From NCBI RefSeq assembly GCF_964340395.1, contig NC_135554.1, positions 25,735,592-25,799,591 of the forward strand: a stretch of DNA of 64,000 nucleotides, read 5' to 3'. The position numbers and the translations under genes are program-made. The notes below the pieces were generated by a model. That model saw only the letters and a program-made list of their open reading frames with translations. It searched no databases and was not told where the DNA came from. This document shows positions 52,441-64,000 of the stretch, one piece after another. Each line of letters begins with the position of its first letter. Position 1 is the first letter of the stretch. Source of the stretch: Glandiceps talaboti (taxonomy: Eukaryota; Hemichordata; Enteropneusta; Spengelidae).

Positions 52441-54411
52441 TAATTCAATAAAGTACTTAGTGATGAAAGTACTTGTCAATAATTCACTCAGGAAATTAAA
52501 AGCTGGAGAGAGACCACATAAAGGTTAAATGGTATAGTTTACTTTACTTACTGATTTACTGTCTGTTTTATACCACAGCTAAAGTACAAACTACGTGATG
52601 AATCAAAAGGTTATTAAAATCTAACCAGTATAAAGTATGACAAGTCTACTTTATATTTTAATTTACTCTAAATCTGAAAACATATTTCCTGTTTGTCAGA
52701 CCATGCATATCAATCTATATAACCAACAACAGCATTCATCATATATTATGGATGGAGTAGTGGTGACAAATAACATAGTGGACAACAATTGTATAGAATA
52801 TGAAAACCTGGTGAGAATAGCTCAGAACAGACAGAAGTGAAAGGATTGTGACAGCTATAACCTTCCTGAGGAAGATGGCATATGATGATGGTGGTGATGA
52901 GTGATGACAGTTTTGTACTACAATTCAATGATTGAAAGTAGACAGAAATATTTGTAATGTCACAGAATGAAACATGGTTCCTGGTAAATCCTAAACAGAT
53001 CGTCTTTCAAAACTTCTCTCAATACACCCACTCACTAAAACATGTGATTTTCAGTATTACACACACTAGTAGTCTAGTTCCTATACAGTATGATGCCATT
53101 TACACCTCCACTCACTTAGTTAGAGACCACATTGACATCCAAACCTAGCATACTAGACACAAGAAACTGAAACTCATCATGGAGACTTGTATCAGACATT
53201 AATTACCTTGGTAACAGATACAATATTTAGAGTACATATTGAACAAGACATGTGGTATGTTTACTACTCTACTCACTTAAGGTTTGACAACACTTTATTT
53301 CAGTGTGTCAGTGATTTTAATTACTAGTAAAATATGCCAAAGTTGTACCCACCCTGTTTGTACAAAGCCTTACCCCAATGCAGTCCTGAAAGGAAATGTT
53401 AAGATCTATGCAAGTAATGCTTCAGCACACATGATAAGGTCAAATGTGAATCAAGTAGAGTAGAACAAACAGAAGGCTGGATGTCTTGTGCAATACTACA
53501 GTAATTTATACCAAATAAAAGACATTTTTTTACTTTTTCCTAATTTTCAAATTATGTTAATTTCCTTACATTAGTTTTTACTGCAGTATGACTCTGATTA
53601 TGTACTTTTTGTTCAGTATTGTATAATAAATGTTGTATCTCTCTGAGCACTGGTTACAGTGGTAAGTCAGCTGTCTTGTCCCTGATATATGATACCTGTC
53701 TCTCTGTGTACATAAACTAGATGATATTTATGGAGTGACATGATCTACAAGACATAAACAGCTTGTTATGTTCTCAGGGAAACCAAGAAGTAAACAAGAC
53801 ATTCCAGAGGTGCTTTGAGGACAAGTTAACTTACTACCATAGTATGTATTAGCTCACACCATCTATAGATGGTCTGAGGTATTAAGTAAGATACTTATTA
53901 CTTGTAACAGTATCTTACAGTGTTTTCTATAAAAATATGTAAAAGATTCAAAAATAGTTGCATATTACAGAAACAAACCTAAATAAATTGCATACATCAA
54001 TTGTTTCTGGTGACTGTCTTCAGGAAATTGTAAAATTGAAATGAAACAATTCAAGGGTACTGTATTAGAAATATTTGAAAATACATACTAAATATCAACT
54101 CATTTTAATTGTTATGGGTATTTTTTCATAGCACATATAAGAAAGACCTTGATGAAATACACTACAACACACAACTTTGTTCTGAGTCTTAAGTATCAAC
54201 AGTATACACAAAGTTTCCATTATACATATTGATTCACAGTTTTCTGGGTTAAAAATGGAAAACAACTTTTCCAAAGTTGAAATGTTTGTACATTCTAAGG
54301 TATCCAATGTCACTCCCTACATGTAGCAATATACTGGGTATGAAGCTGCTTACAATTTAAAACTGTCATTTTGTGTGAAACATAAATACATACATATACA
54401 TATGTACAATA

Positions 54412-54581
<170 letters not shown>

Positions 54582-54948
54582 CCTCTCTCTCCCTAGGCCC
54601 TCCCTCCCTCCTCCCACGTTGGCATCCAAACTAGTGGTTTAGTTTAGAGACCTGTTGGCATCCAAACTATGTTTTTGTAACACAATACATGTAACACAAG
54701 GTGAGTTAACTGACTTCCTGACTATTAATTACTTGTTACCAGCCCAACCTGTGGTCAATGGCCTACAACTTGTTATTATCACTTCAAACAAAACTTCCTA
54801 TGTTTGATACAATGAAAAACTCAGTTTATTTTCATATCCTGGAAGTTGTTACTGTAGTCAAATAATAATGAATGTTGACTTTCTAGTGTGTATCATCATC
54901 TCTTATTATCAAAATTATATATTTCAGTATTACTTATGTAATATTTAT

Positions 54949-54952
54949 ATAT

Positions 54953-54991
<39 letters not shown>

Positions 54992-55000
54992 TTCATTCAT
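54949..55000. repeat. (TTTA)n microsatellite
   Basis: About 12 ATTT units, ending in ATTC variants. Confidence 0.95.
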
Positions 55001-55416
55001 TTGCCTTTGAAAACTGAAATAACATTCTTTGAAAGATAATTGTTGAACTGTAACATTTTGACAAAAGTTATCAGTTTCTTAATATTCAATAACACAAAAA
55101 CACATTTTGATTGAATGAAATTACCTTTTTTCTCATATATTATCTGGATTTCTACAAAAGTATCTTCAAAAAGTGGATTTTAATTGACATTTTGATTCCC
55201 TGCCAATAGTTATGATAGAATAACAGTTCACTATAGAATAATCTTAAAATTAAAATGTGCTATGGATGACATATGGGTATTTATTTTTGATTTTTAGTTT
55301 ATAACTTAACTCTACTATGCTTTCCTATTTCAAAAAACAATGTGATGAAAAAACATTGACCAAATCTGTGTTTGTAACTCTATAAATCACAAAAAGCTAA
55401 AAAGAATAATATGTAG

Positions 55417-55520
55417 AAAGTACAATAACAAATATTTTGCACAATTTTTACATTTTTTGCAATTTATTGAGTTACAAACAAGGAATTTGTATATGTTGTA
55501 TCACATTGTTTTTTGACAAA
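55417..55520 (+). repeat. Dispersed repeat, copy 2
   Basis: It matches 36830-36935: TACAATAACAAATATTTT, TTTTGCAATTTATTGAGTTA and CAAACAAGGAATTTGTATATG. The many substitutions between the copies suggest an old family. Confidence 0.55.
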
Positions 55521-57234
55521 AGTTTTGAAATGTGATATTTGATAAATATTATGTGACATGTTGGATATAGTTATGCTAAAAATAATTCTAGCTGTGACAA
55601 TCTATCAAAGTTCTTTGCATATATATACCGGTATATATATATTTATAAATAAATATCAACTTTCATCATATCTACAGCCTGGAATTCCATGCTATCTTGT
55701 TATGGAGTGTATGTAAGTACTTTTACATACGTATCCATTCCCATATATTCCACCATAGTCTGGTGGTTTTTTTTAATAATTCTTATTTTTCATTTTTAAG
55801 AACCCTGGCAACCTTAGACATAAAAAAGAATTGTGTGGTTCCGATTCCATTTAATTTTAAAATAGTGGGGTAGGTAGATTTTTTATTCTATTTTATCATT
55901 TTTTTTATGTGTGAGTGTCTAGTTTAGGTTTTCCATAGTTTTCCAAATGGTCTCTGTGTTGTTTATTTCTTCCCATCAGAAGTACAGTCATAACAGATTG
56001 GAAGAATAGTTCAATATTGTCTTTTTAAGTTCAAGTGATGTCAGTTTCCGAACCCACTATTTCTTGTGAGACTTCATGATTTTCGCAATATTATTATTAT
56101 TTTTCTTGAATATGTAAAAAAAAAGTTTAGGATCGGTGTGAAAAACTAGGTGGGGTTGGGTAACCGGAACCAAATAACTTTTTTATTGTGCCTAAATGGA
56201 ATTGAATTTTCCACATATTGGCCTTTGAGAAAATGAAAACACCTAGAAATGTTCCCTTCTGACAACCTGATCCAAAATTATTCTGTTTTGTTTTCACCTT
56301 TTCCACACCTGCTACACATAAAATCATACATTAAAATTTATTGATCACATCAATATAGAATTCACCAGGGCCACTGAGATGAAAAATTGCCACTTTAATA
56401 ACTACCAAAGAAACTACAGCACTGCATGCACTATGATGAAAAATTTACTTGCAGTATGGAAGCCAATCTTTGAGATTACATTTATTGCCTAGGTCACACT
56501 TTATGAGGTCATTATGACTTGTTAGATTAAAAAGGTAAATACCTCCATTGACCTTGTGGTTGGTTGCCATAGAAACAGAGGAGAATCACAAACAATCTAT
56601 ACATGTGATGGTATTTAACCCTTCCCCTGAAAAAATAAATTACACACAGTATCTCCAATAGAGGTATTTGTATCTGTATTATAGATGTACAAACACTAAT
56701 ACATGGCCCATAGAATGGTTAACTTGCATCTTACAACATGCACTGTAATATACAAGTATAGAGTAAGTAGCCACATCTTGACAGTAAGTTATAAACCCCT
56801 ACACTTCATACACAGAGAGTACATGGTTATTGTTTTTAGTTCAAATTCCCATATTATTTACTAGGTTTCACACCAAGGAAGGGTTTAATATACGGACTCA
56901 ATATCAATTTTACTCTATTCCATGGTTACCTACATGGTATATATATTTACAATACTGGTTTTTTTAAATATTTTATTTTGTGTGACTCAGCATTTTTTGT
57001 TTTACTATTTATTTCTTACGGGGTTTGCAAAGAAAAACAAAGCTACAATTCTATTATCGAACATGGCCAATATAAAATCTCTTGGCAATTATTTCCATGG
57101 TTTTCTCATAAAAATAGTCAATTCCCTATCTTCAGTTATTGTTCCAATTGCGAAATTCACTTCGTAAGTACTCAAATTTATTCATTTTCTGTTCAAAACA
57201 GCAGTAAATACTCTGAACCACTACACTGGAGTCC

Positions 57235-57415
57235 ATTAGCATGTGCAGTATTAGTCAACATGGCTGCCGAATTTGAAAATTTAGCTGTAACATCGAAAAT
57301 ATAGTATGATTTCTGAAAATAATATTGACGAAGCATTAATCTGATCGAGAGCGACACATTTATAGACTATGACATAGAGGATATGTTCAACTTTCAAAGA
57401 GGTAAGGGACCTTGA
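57235..57415 (+). promoter_or_regulatory. Candidate start region of an unidentified plus-strand transcript
   Basis: CAACATGGCTGCCGA has a YY1-like core and a good start context, reading MAAEFENLAVTSKI. About 110 bp further on, IESDTFIDYDIEDMFNFQR ends at a strong donor (CAAAGAG|gtaagg). The two pieces are not in one continuous frame and no downstream exon was recognised. This may be chance. Confidence 0.2.
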
Positions 57416-58589
57416 ATGTATGTTTAGGATCTTGAACACATTTTTGATATGAGCTTACACATGGTAGATCTGTAGCAGCTCCAGTGGAGGATCAGAGCGA
57501 CGGAGCAAAACTGCTACAGTACTACATCTAGTTTGTGGGAAGTCTATTTTTTTATGTATTAAAATCGTTCTGGGGAACATACAGTCTGTGGTATCCAGTC
57601 ATCTCTAAATCCAGGTCTGGAATTGACAATGGTTGTATTGAATCATGGGGATTGAACCCCATCAAGTCACCTCTTGGATTTATAAAGAAATCAACAGATA
57701 CAAACCTAATGGATAGTCTCTAGACTATAAATACATGTGATGCATACAGTCTTTTGGTAATCATTCCTGCATGTTTCTGCTGTAAGTTCTTACACCACAA
57801 ACATCTGTAGCTATGCCCTACCATATTGAATATGTGAAAACATTTTTTTACAGATTTGAAGCAGAATTGCTCTGACAAAGCGGAATAATCACTGTTTAAG
57901 ACCAACGACAGATGCAATTTAACTAGTATCATGAAAAAGGAAAGAGAAAAATGAGTACACGACTAGAAAAATTAAAAACTACAATATTGTATATGCTCCA
58001 CTACTACACGAGGTTTAAGTTTTTGAAGCGGCAACCATTTTGAATATATTGGTATACATATGTGACATATATTTCAGATCAAAATATATATATTATATAT
58101 ATATGGTAAAATTATATTTATTACAAAAAAAATATACTTTTAATCTTCCTGAATTGATCTAGAAACAGATTAATTGTTATTCAGTTCTCAAAATTATAAT
58201 ATTTCCATTTTGTCAGGTTTTCCATAAATACTATGTATGTAATAACATTTTCATTCAAACACATTTTTAGTTTACTGAATTCAAAATAAATACTAATTTA
58301 CATCTAAATTTGTGATGATTGATATCTGTGATGAAATACCTTGATACCAATGGATATCTGTGCCACAGGAGTTATTATTTATTCGTTGTGAAAGTGGCGA
58401 TACGTCTGTTTAGCTTGCAGCGTTTATATTATGATGGTAAAAAAACACTAACCTTGCAATAACTGCAGTTATGATAGACCATCCACCTACGTTGGTGGAG
58501 TGTCAATGAGCTAACCTAATCTGCCTTGTTACATGTAAAACGTTGTTAGAGATACACACTATATTAAACTAATACCAATTTTGTTTATG

Positions 58590-59660
58590 CTCAAAACCGT
58601 AATAAATATCTACTTCGGACGTCGGACGGAGAGCTTCGCCTTCAATGTTCATTGTATACATAGCTCTGGTAAAATATATGTGATCGGGGCGACAAGATCA
58701 GACTCCGTGTAGCGTTTAATAGTTTTGATTTTTGGGTGTTTTTTCTGTTTGGGGACTTTTTTCCGTACGGACACTTAATCAAAAAATGATTTAATGAAAG
58801 AATCCCAAAAACAGGGGGCAACTCAAAATTAAAACTAACGCCACAATCATTGCAGCGCTAACTCCGTGTACACGAGTCTTCGCGGCGTATATTTTCATGA
58901 CTGGCACTTTGTAAACTGTAACTTGTGAGGCTGTTGTTGTTACTTTCGCGACAAATTCGTTCCAAATTTCTTCGAAAAGAAGAGGACCTGTTCTCATTCT
59001 TGTACTCTTTCAACGAATAAAACTGACTGTCGGACTTATTTCCATATGGAGGAAGTGAAAGTGTTCTATCTCAGCTGAGTATCTCGAGCCATGATCAGGG
59101 GAAACACGGTCGACTTACCTTCAATGCACGTAACGGTACGACATGCATATGTAGTGTACGTTGTCTCTCATTTACTACCACGTATACCGTTCACCGTCTT
59201 GAAGTCAATTTTCTACAAGTACAGCTGCACTTTGGGTATGTAGTGAAGTGTTTGATTGCGAAATATATGATGTTGAGTTGTCCTTGAACTTAATTTGTCT
59301 TTGCTATCGTAAAGTTTCCTTGGGTAAATCACCACAGAGATGATGAATCAACGCAACATGTACTGGTTCCAAACACTCGATCGTTTCAAAATAACTCCAA
59401 CCGTTGTAACGTGATAGACATATGACTGATCCCACACCTTATTTCAGTGGTTGACGGTGTGTAGTTCTCTCACAATAGACGGAATGTACTCTTAACCCTT
59501 TTGTGTACACATACGTGAACTGAATCGTAATTTTCACATCGATCGAAATACTCCAAGAGTACCCGCGTTCAAGGCCAGTAAAGTATACAATACACAGCGT
59601 GGGTAGCTACCCATATCAGTAGTTCACGGCCAAGTCAACTTTCATTGCCTGGAGCCTAGA
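58590..59660. promoter_or_regulatory. CpG-richer zone, candidate promoter/first exon region of latrophilin
   Basis: CpG is clearly more frequent here than in the surrounding AT-rich DNA (for example gacgtcggacgg, ttcgcggcg, gtacccgcg), and the zone contains almost no repeats. On the minus strand at 58892-58788 a short frame starts MKIYAAKTRVHGVSAAMIV and continues with a hydrophobic run, resembling a signal peptide. No donor of the required phase (1) is convincing, so the exon assignment is open. The zone could also drive a plus-strand transcript. Confidence 0.35.
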
Positions 59661-59874
59661 GTGAAGAGCGTCACCACATGGACAGAGTGGAAGAATCTTT
59701 TGTTTAGTCCCGCTGCTTTATTCAACACATTAATCAATTTATCGATTAATTTGTATGGTTGTTTACTTGATTATATATGCATGTAATTATAAACAATCTG
59801 ATTTATCAGTAATAAGTTATTCCATGACATTGAAAAGGATGCATTCATTTTCTTTTGTAACATTCAAAACGTTA

Positions 59875-59985
<111 letters not shown>

Positions 59986-59989
59986 AGTA

Positions 59990-61060
59990 TTCTAACTGTA
60001 GCAAAAGATCTGATATATAGCGATTGACACATAAAAGTAAAATGTATTTCATTAGGGAAACATTCATTCTGTCAATTCTATGGCTGCATAGCTGCCTTTG
60101 CCAATGTTCATAGTACACAGGTTTAGCAATATGTGAATCAACAATGCAAGAACAAAAACATGCATGCCTCCACCCCTCTCTATTTTCACATATATGTAAA
60201 TGTGCGCACTATGAGTCTATGTGCACTATTTCTCAAACGAGAAATTTAACCATTTAGTATTTAGGTATATAGAATCTCAGAATGGCTAGTTGTGTATCAT
60301 TGCAATTTAACCAATGTTTGAATTGGCCATTTGTGTTTTCAACAAATATTGTCATCCTCAAGATAAAACCTGTTGAAGCGCTATGTTATTGGTTATTTAT
60401 AATGGGAAAGCCATAAAACATTGAAAATGAAATTGTTATTAATACACTGCACAGCGAGTTGTATTTGACGTAGTCTCGTTCCTGACGAACCATATTCCGT
60501 ACTACGTTATAGTATAAAGATAACGTAATACTAATACGGAATACGGTCAGGAACTACGCTATATTTGATGCTGTATATTTTTGTTACATCGTTGTTATAC
60601 TGCAGTGTATAATACCACAAACATATATATATATATGCACCATAGGTTGCATTATCAGAAATTACTTTATGTTGCTTTTGTCATCATATCATTTGCTAAA
60701 TTTGCAGACCCATTTGACACAATGAGTTGTGCTAAATGCATGAGTTTCCCATGGATCTATGCTGTATACCTAGGAAATACAAAGACTGCAAACATTAACA
60801 TTGTTCTAAAAGTATTGTAATGTATACTAGTATTCAATTACGTTCATAGTTATAAATACCATTACAAGTTTGAGAAAACCCATGTTCACCCCCCCCCCCC
60901 CGGTCAGTTAAAAATGACCAGCTTCTAAACATAAATAGTTATTTGACAGCTTGTGTGTTGTAAATAACTAAATACATACATATAAATTTATTACGTGTGC
61001 ATTGAAGTCACATGATAGTCACATGACACCGTAGAGGTAAGAAATAGAAAGCAGACAGCT
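59990..61060. other. Intergenic region upstream of SULT-C
   Basis: AT-rich, with the hairpin at 60466-60560 and a C run near 60888. From about 61060 to the ATG the sequence is CpG-richer (cacgaccgcggtag, gctgacgtaccg), a likely 5' UTR or core promoter of SULT-C. Confidence 0.45.
60466..60560. repeat. Imperfect inverted repeat (hairpin) upstream of SULT-C
   Basis: Left arm elements TTCCTGAC, ATTCCGTA and TACGTTAT pair with ATAACGTA, TACGGAAT and GTCAGGAA on the right around a 9-nt loop at 60511-60519. CpG is frequent in it, unlike the surroundings. It sits about 0.6 kb upstream of the SULT-C ATG. Confidence 0.5.
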
Positions 61061-61144
61061 TCACTCGTGAAAGTCCACGACCGCGGTAGTGCATAGTGTG
61101 AGTGCTGTCACAGTACGGTAGTGCTGACGTACCGTTTAACTGAA

Positions 61145-62029
61145 ATGTCTCATCTCCTCTTTCTAGATTACTTTGATTCCGACATCGCAAAAGACAGACG
61201 GGCAGACAACTTTCAGGTGTGTGATGGAGATGTGTTTGTAGCTACTTATCCAAGGTCAGGGACAAATTGGATGTGTTATGTCCTGACACAGATGTACAAC
61301 AACTGGGGACTGGTGAATTATAAAGACCGTACTATTGTGCCTATGCTAGACTATTATTATCGACCACAAATTAAAGAAGGGTTCTTGAGAGTTGTGACCG
61401 ATACATTTTTACGAACTGCAAATGAACTTCCCGCTCCACGACTTGTGAAGACCCACATTTCACCACAACTTATGCCAAGTTCAATGCAAGGCAAACATAG
61501 TAAAGTAATATACGTTACCCGAAATGTAAAAGATGTGTGCGTGTCGTATTTCAACGTTTCTCTTGGTTTTAGTGCGTTAGACGAATTTTGCCCGGAGCTG
61601 AATTGGGAAGGTTTCCCCGAGCAGTTCATTACCGGTAAAACTGAACCAGGTTCGTGGTTGCAACATGTTGTAGCCTGGCATAAATACGGTCTCAAAGATA
61701 ATGTCTTGCACATTACATTTGAAGATATGAAGGAAAATCTTCATGATGTGATCAAGAAGATGGCTGACTTTTTGGGAAGACCACTTTCTGAAGAAGATAT
61801 CCAACGTGTTGTTGAGAAAAGCAGTATTGAAAAGACGAGAGCGAATGCCTGGAAAATCATGGATTTTGATGAAGACCAGGAGTTCAACACTTCAGAAGAG
61901 AACCAATTTTTCCGTAAGGGTAAAAAAGGAAACTGGAGAAATCACCTCACTGTGGCAGAGAGTGAAATGTTTGATGAAATAGTGAAAGAAGAGCTGGAGA
62001 AAGAAGGAATTAATATCAACTATGAATAA
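61145..62029 (+). CDS. Cytosolic sulfotransferase SULT-C (mosaic paralogue)
   Basis: It has 294 residues starting MSHLLFLDYFDSD. It contains YPRSGTNWM (35-43), His104 in KTHI, VTRN...VCVS for the 3' phosphate, KGKKGNWRNHLT and TV-x3-E, so it should be active. Part of the gene is nearly identical to SULT-A/B at DNA level, while the middle (61451-61688) and the stretch 61840-61945 are strongly diverged, altering the acceptor-site region and hence probably the substrate. A good splice acceptor (ctcctctttctag, ending 61166) lies inside the proposed N-terminus, so a spliced alternative start is possible. The sequence AATAAA overlaps the stop codon. It lies upstream of the latrophilin gene, in the opposite orientation. 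Confidence 0.93.
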   Translation: MSHLLFLDYFDSDIAKDRRADNFQVCDGDVFVATYPRSGTNWMCYVLTQMYNNWGLVNYKDRTIVPMLDYYYRPQIKEGFLRVVTDTFLRTANELPAPRLVKTHISPQLMPSSMQGKHSKVIYVTRNVKDVCVSYFNVSLGFSALDEFCPELNWEGFPEQFITGKTEPGSWLQHVVAWHKYGLKDNVLHITFEDMKENLHDVIKKMADFLGRPLSEEDIQRVVEKSSIEKTRANAWKIMDFDEDQEFNTSEENQFFRKGKKGNWRNHLTVAESEMFDEIVKEELEKEGININYE

Positions 62030-62084
62030 ACAACTGTACATCATTTGATATTACACTATGACTGAACATAATTTCTGTTTCTGA

Positions 62085-62375
62085 GTGGCTAAAGTCCTTG
62101 GGCAAGATTTGAACCACGACTGTGCCTCAGTCAACCCAGCTGTACAATTGGGGACCTGGTAGGATGTAGGTTGCAATGTGAAGGCTTTAATCCTATGCGC
62201 TGAAATGGCTGCAATGGATTGTATGCTCCCCGGGGAGTTGAGGAAGACTAAAGGGCCGTTGTGCCGTTCTGATCCGAGCCAGGGGTAATAATTGTAAAGC
62301 GCTTTGAGCATGGCGTGGGAAAGCGATATATAAGAACCCAACATCATTATTATTATTATTATTATTATTATTAAT
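62085..62375 (+). mobile_element. SINE with AAAGCGCTTTGAGC-type tail and (ATT)n
   Basis: The body contains CTTGGGCAAGATTTGAACCA, CTCAGTCAACCCAGCTGTA and TGCTCCCCGGGGAGTTGAGG; the 3' end is TGTAAAGCGCTTTGAGCATG, then GAAAGCGATATATAAGAACC and an (ATT)n run. This tail is shared by a widespread class of invertebrate SINEs mobilised by L2/CR1-like LINEs. It lies about 55 bp after the SULT-C stop and could enter its 3' UTR. Confidence 0.7.
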
Positions 62376-62879
62376 TTTGAAAACCTGATATATTTTTTTA
62401 TACTCACTGCAATACTGATATAATACCAAAGAATGAAGAAACAAGTAATTAGAGGTGATGAATGGAAATGGAAAATAGCTGTTAATATTATACAGCCAGC
62501 CTGGAAACATAAACAGCTGTTATATAGCCTGAAATTTATACTCAACATACAGCATGTATATCCGTCTCCAAACTGTTTGTAGATATTACCTAGAGTAGTT
62601 TTCAAACTGTGAGATGAGCATTTTGCAATATGTCAATCATATGACATCATCATTGCATTTTAGATTTAGTCTTTGGTCTCTATCATAGACAGTGGTGGGT
62701 CGTCTATTGGCTATGGTTCTATTTATTCATTTCTTTATTAATCTTTTATATACAGACACCATTTCAGTGCTTAAACACTGTTCTCCCAATGGAACCTGTT
62801 GCAAGATTACGTACACAGAAAAAACAAAAACAAAAAAGGACATACTAGGACAAAAAGTTACAGAAGCACAGTATACTTT

Positions 62880-63170
62880 ACATTACCAGACTACATTCTT
62901 GAGATGTCTTTTAAATATTAATGGGTTTGGAGCTGATCTTATGGATAGGGGTAGATTGTTCCATAGAACAACACCACTACAGAGAAATGCTCCGTTCCCA
63001 TATTCAGTTTTAACTGTAGGAATGTAAATGTTACCTTTACTGGCCTGTCTTTTGTTATGAAGATGAATTTGGTTGGAAAGACTGACCATTTCAGTGTGGT
63101 AACTATGTGCATTACCTGTTACGGATTTGTAGACGAGCGTTGTTGGTTGGCGCTTCCATCTAATATGAGG
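62880..63170 (-). mobile_element. LINE 3' fragment: C-terminus of a reverse transcriptase ORF
   Basis: The minus strand encodes HLHNKRQASKGNIYIPTVKT, then EYGNGAFLCSGVVLWNNLPL and IRSAPNPLIFKRHLKNVVW followed by a stop. The pattern YG-x-AF...VLWN-LP-x-IR...FK-x-LK is the standard C-terminal end of non-LTR retrotransposon ORF2 proteins (L2/CR1/Jockey-like). Upstream coding (RT and endonuclease domains) is not seen, so it is a 5'-truncated copy. Confidence 0.65.
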
Positions 63171-63774
63171 GCTGATCTGCTATACCTGCTCTGCTGTTTG
63201 GCCTTGGGTATAACAGTCAAACAGTACAACTGCCTTCGTGTCTCTTTGTGTGTTAGCTGCAATAGTTGTCGTATTATTTTTTTTCCTAGCTTTTTATTGT
63301 TTTTGGGTATTTATTAGTTTTATTGCATACCTAAGAATGACATATTCAAAGAAACACATTAAATGCTACAATTATTGCAGCTACTTCTGTCGAATTCAAA
63401 TCTATTTATCCTGTCATATATGTTTATAATTTGTTGTTGATTTTGTGGCTTCATACATGGGATGTACAAAAACTTCTTAAATTGGAGTGTCTACTACATT
63501 ATGTATTTAAATATGCACTGTAAATTAATTTGGAATACTTTCATATCCCGTACCCAACATTAGCGCCCTCACTCGGTCGGGTGTCAAATGCTTTTGTTTG
63601 AATTAGGTTCTTTTCTGTGAAAATGTATGCCTTCTAACGTCCAGCCCCATCCTGCTTCCACATTTTGGTCCCTTCACTGTCTCATATCACACATACGTTA
63701 ACATCCATGCATGCACATATCAATGCTTACATATATACAAATCATTAAACATGGACAGTTCAGACACACATGCA

Positions 63775-63783
63775 CATACATAC

Positions 63784-63814
<31 letters not shown>

Positions 63815-64000
63815 CATACACACACACATAAACACAAATGAGAACTGGATGGGGTCTCAATAAAAGTCAACTCAAATTTCCAAAAGTTCTGTCTAGCTTT
63901 CACCCTGTTTACTGAGCATCAACAGGTCATCACATACACACACATATATGTATGTTTACATACATACGTATGTACGTACGTACGTACATACGTACGTACA
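63775..64000. repeat. TACA/TACG simple-repeat region
   Basis: A CATA run (63779-63820), CA-rich sequence, then a palindrome-rich GTAC/ACGT tetranucleotide run that continues beyond the window. Confidence 0.9.

Noticed and set aside
55780-56330. Possible inverted repeat with GGTTCCG/CGGAACC and GTGGGGTAGGT-like pieces
   Set aside because: The order of the pieces is not consistently inverted, so no element could be delimited by eye.
61357-61804. Minus-strand frames opposite SULT-C
   Set aside because: Antisense shadows; the plus-strand sulfotransferase motifs are decisive.
62692-63027. Plus-strand 111-residue frame
   Set aside because: Overlaps the minus-strand LINE C-terminus, which has a recognisable motif pattern; the plus frame has none.

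Overview
The window is AT-rich metazoan DNA from an invertebrate. It has GT-AG introns of 0.1 to more than 7 kb, very long simple repeats, many degenerate minisatellites, short inverted-repeat (MITE-like) elements, a SINE with an AAAGCGCTTTGAGC tail and a LINE 3' end. Latrophilins occur across animals, and this one has no olfactomedin domain, which fits an invertebrate. A deuterostome or lophotrochozoan is plausible, but the phylum cannot be fixed from the sequence alone.

The main gene is a latrophilin/CIRL-type adhesion GPCR (ADGRL family) on the minus strand. It spans 42910 down to 4994 in 22 recognisable coding exons whose junctions all join in a consistent phase. In order it encodes a SUEL/RBL galactose-binding lectin domain (two exons), a very large Thr-rich mucin-like stalk (two giant exons, about 730 residues), an HRM domain, a GAIN domain ending in an intact GPS (cleavage motif HL|T), seven membrane segments very close to the ADGRL pattern, and a Ser/Thr-rich tail ending in ETYL, a class I PDZ ligand. 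About 1,845 residues are covered. The signal-peptide exon was not firmly found; a candidate lies in a CpG-richer, promoter-like zone at about 58.6-59.6 kb.

Three single-exon cytosolic sulfotransferase genes lie on the plus strand. SULT-A (25347-26255) and SULT-B (27135-28010) are a recent tandem pair nested antisense inside the latrophilin intron between the TM2 and TM3 exons. SULT-C (61145-62029) lies beyond the putative 5' end of latrophilin. SULT-C is a mosaic: blocks almost identical to A/B alternate with strongly diverged, CpG-richer blocks, as expected from gene conversion. A and B each carry the same DR4 nuclear-receptor-like element (AGGTCA-TATG-GGGTCA) about 0.4-0.45 kb upstream.

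The remainder is introns and intergenic DNA. Notable items are minisatellites at 7.4-8.2, 19.1-19.9, 29.0-29.4, 33.7-34.0, 42.0-42.2 and 52.1-52.4 kb; a degenerate array of roughly 150-bp units at 12.3-13.9 kb; a Harbinger-like MITE with TTA target duplications (34331-34698); two other foldback elements (20179-20324 and 24419-24801); and a 52-bp tandem repeat that has copied the splice acceptor of the lectin exon four times (42901-43097). No CRISPR array, rRNA or virus-like element was seen.
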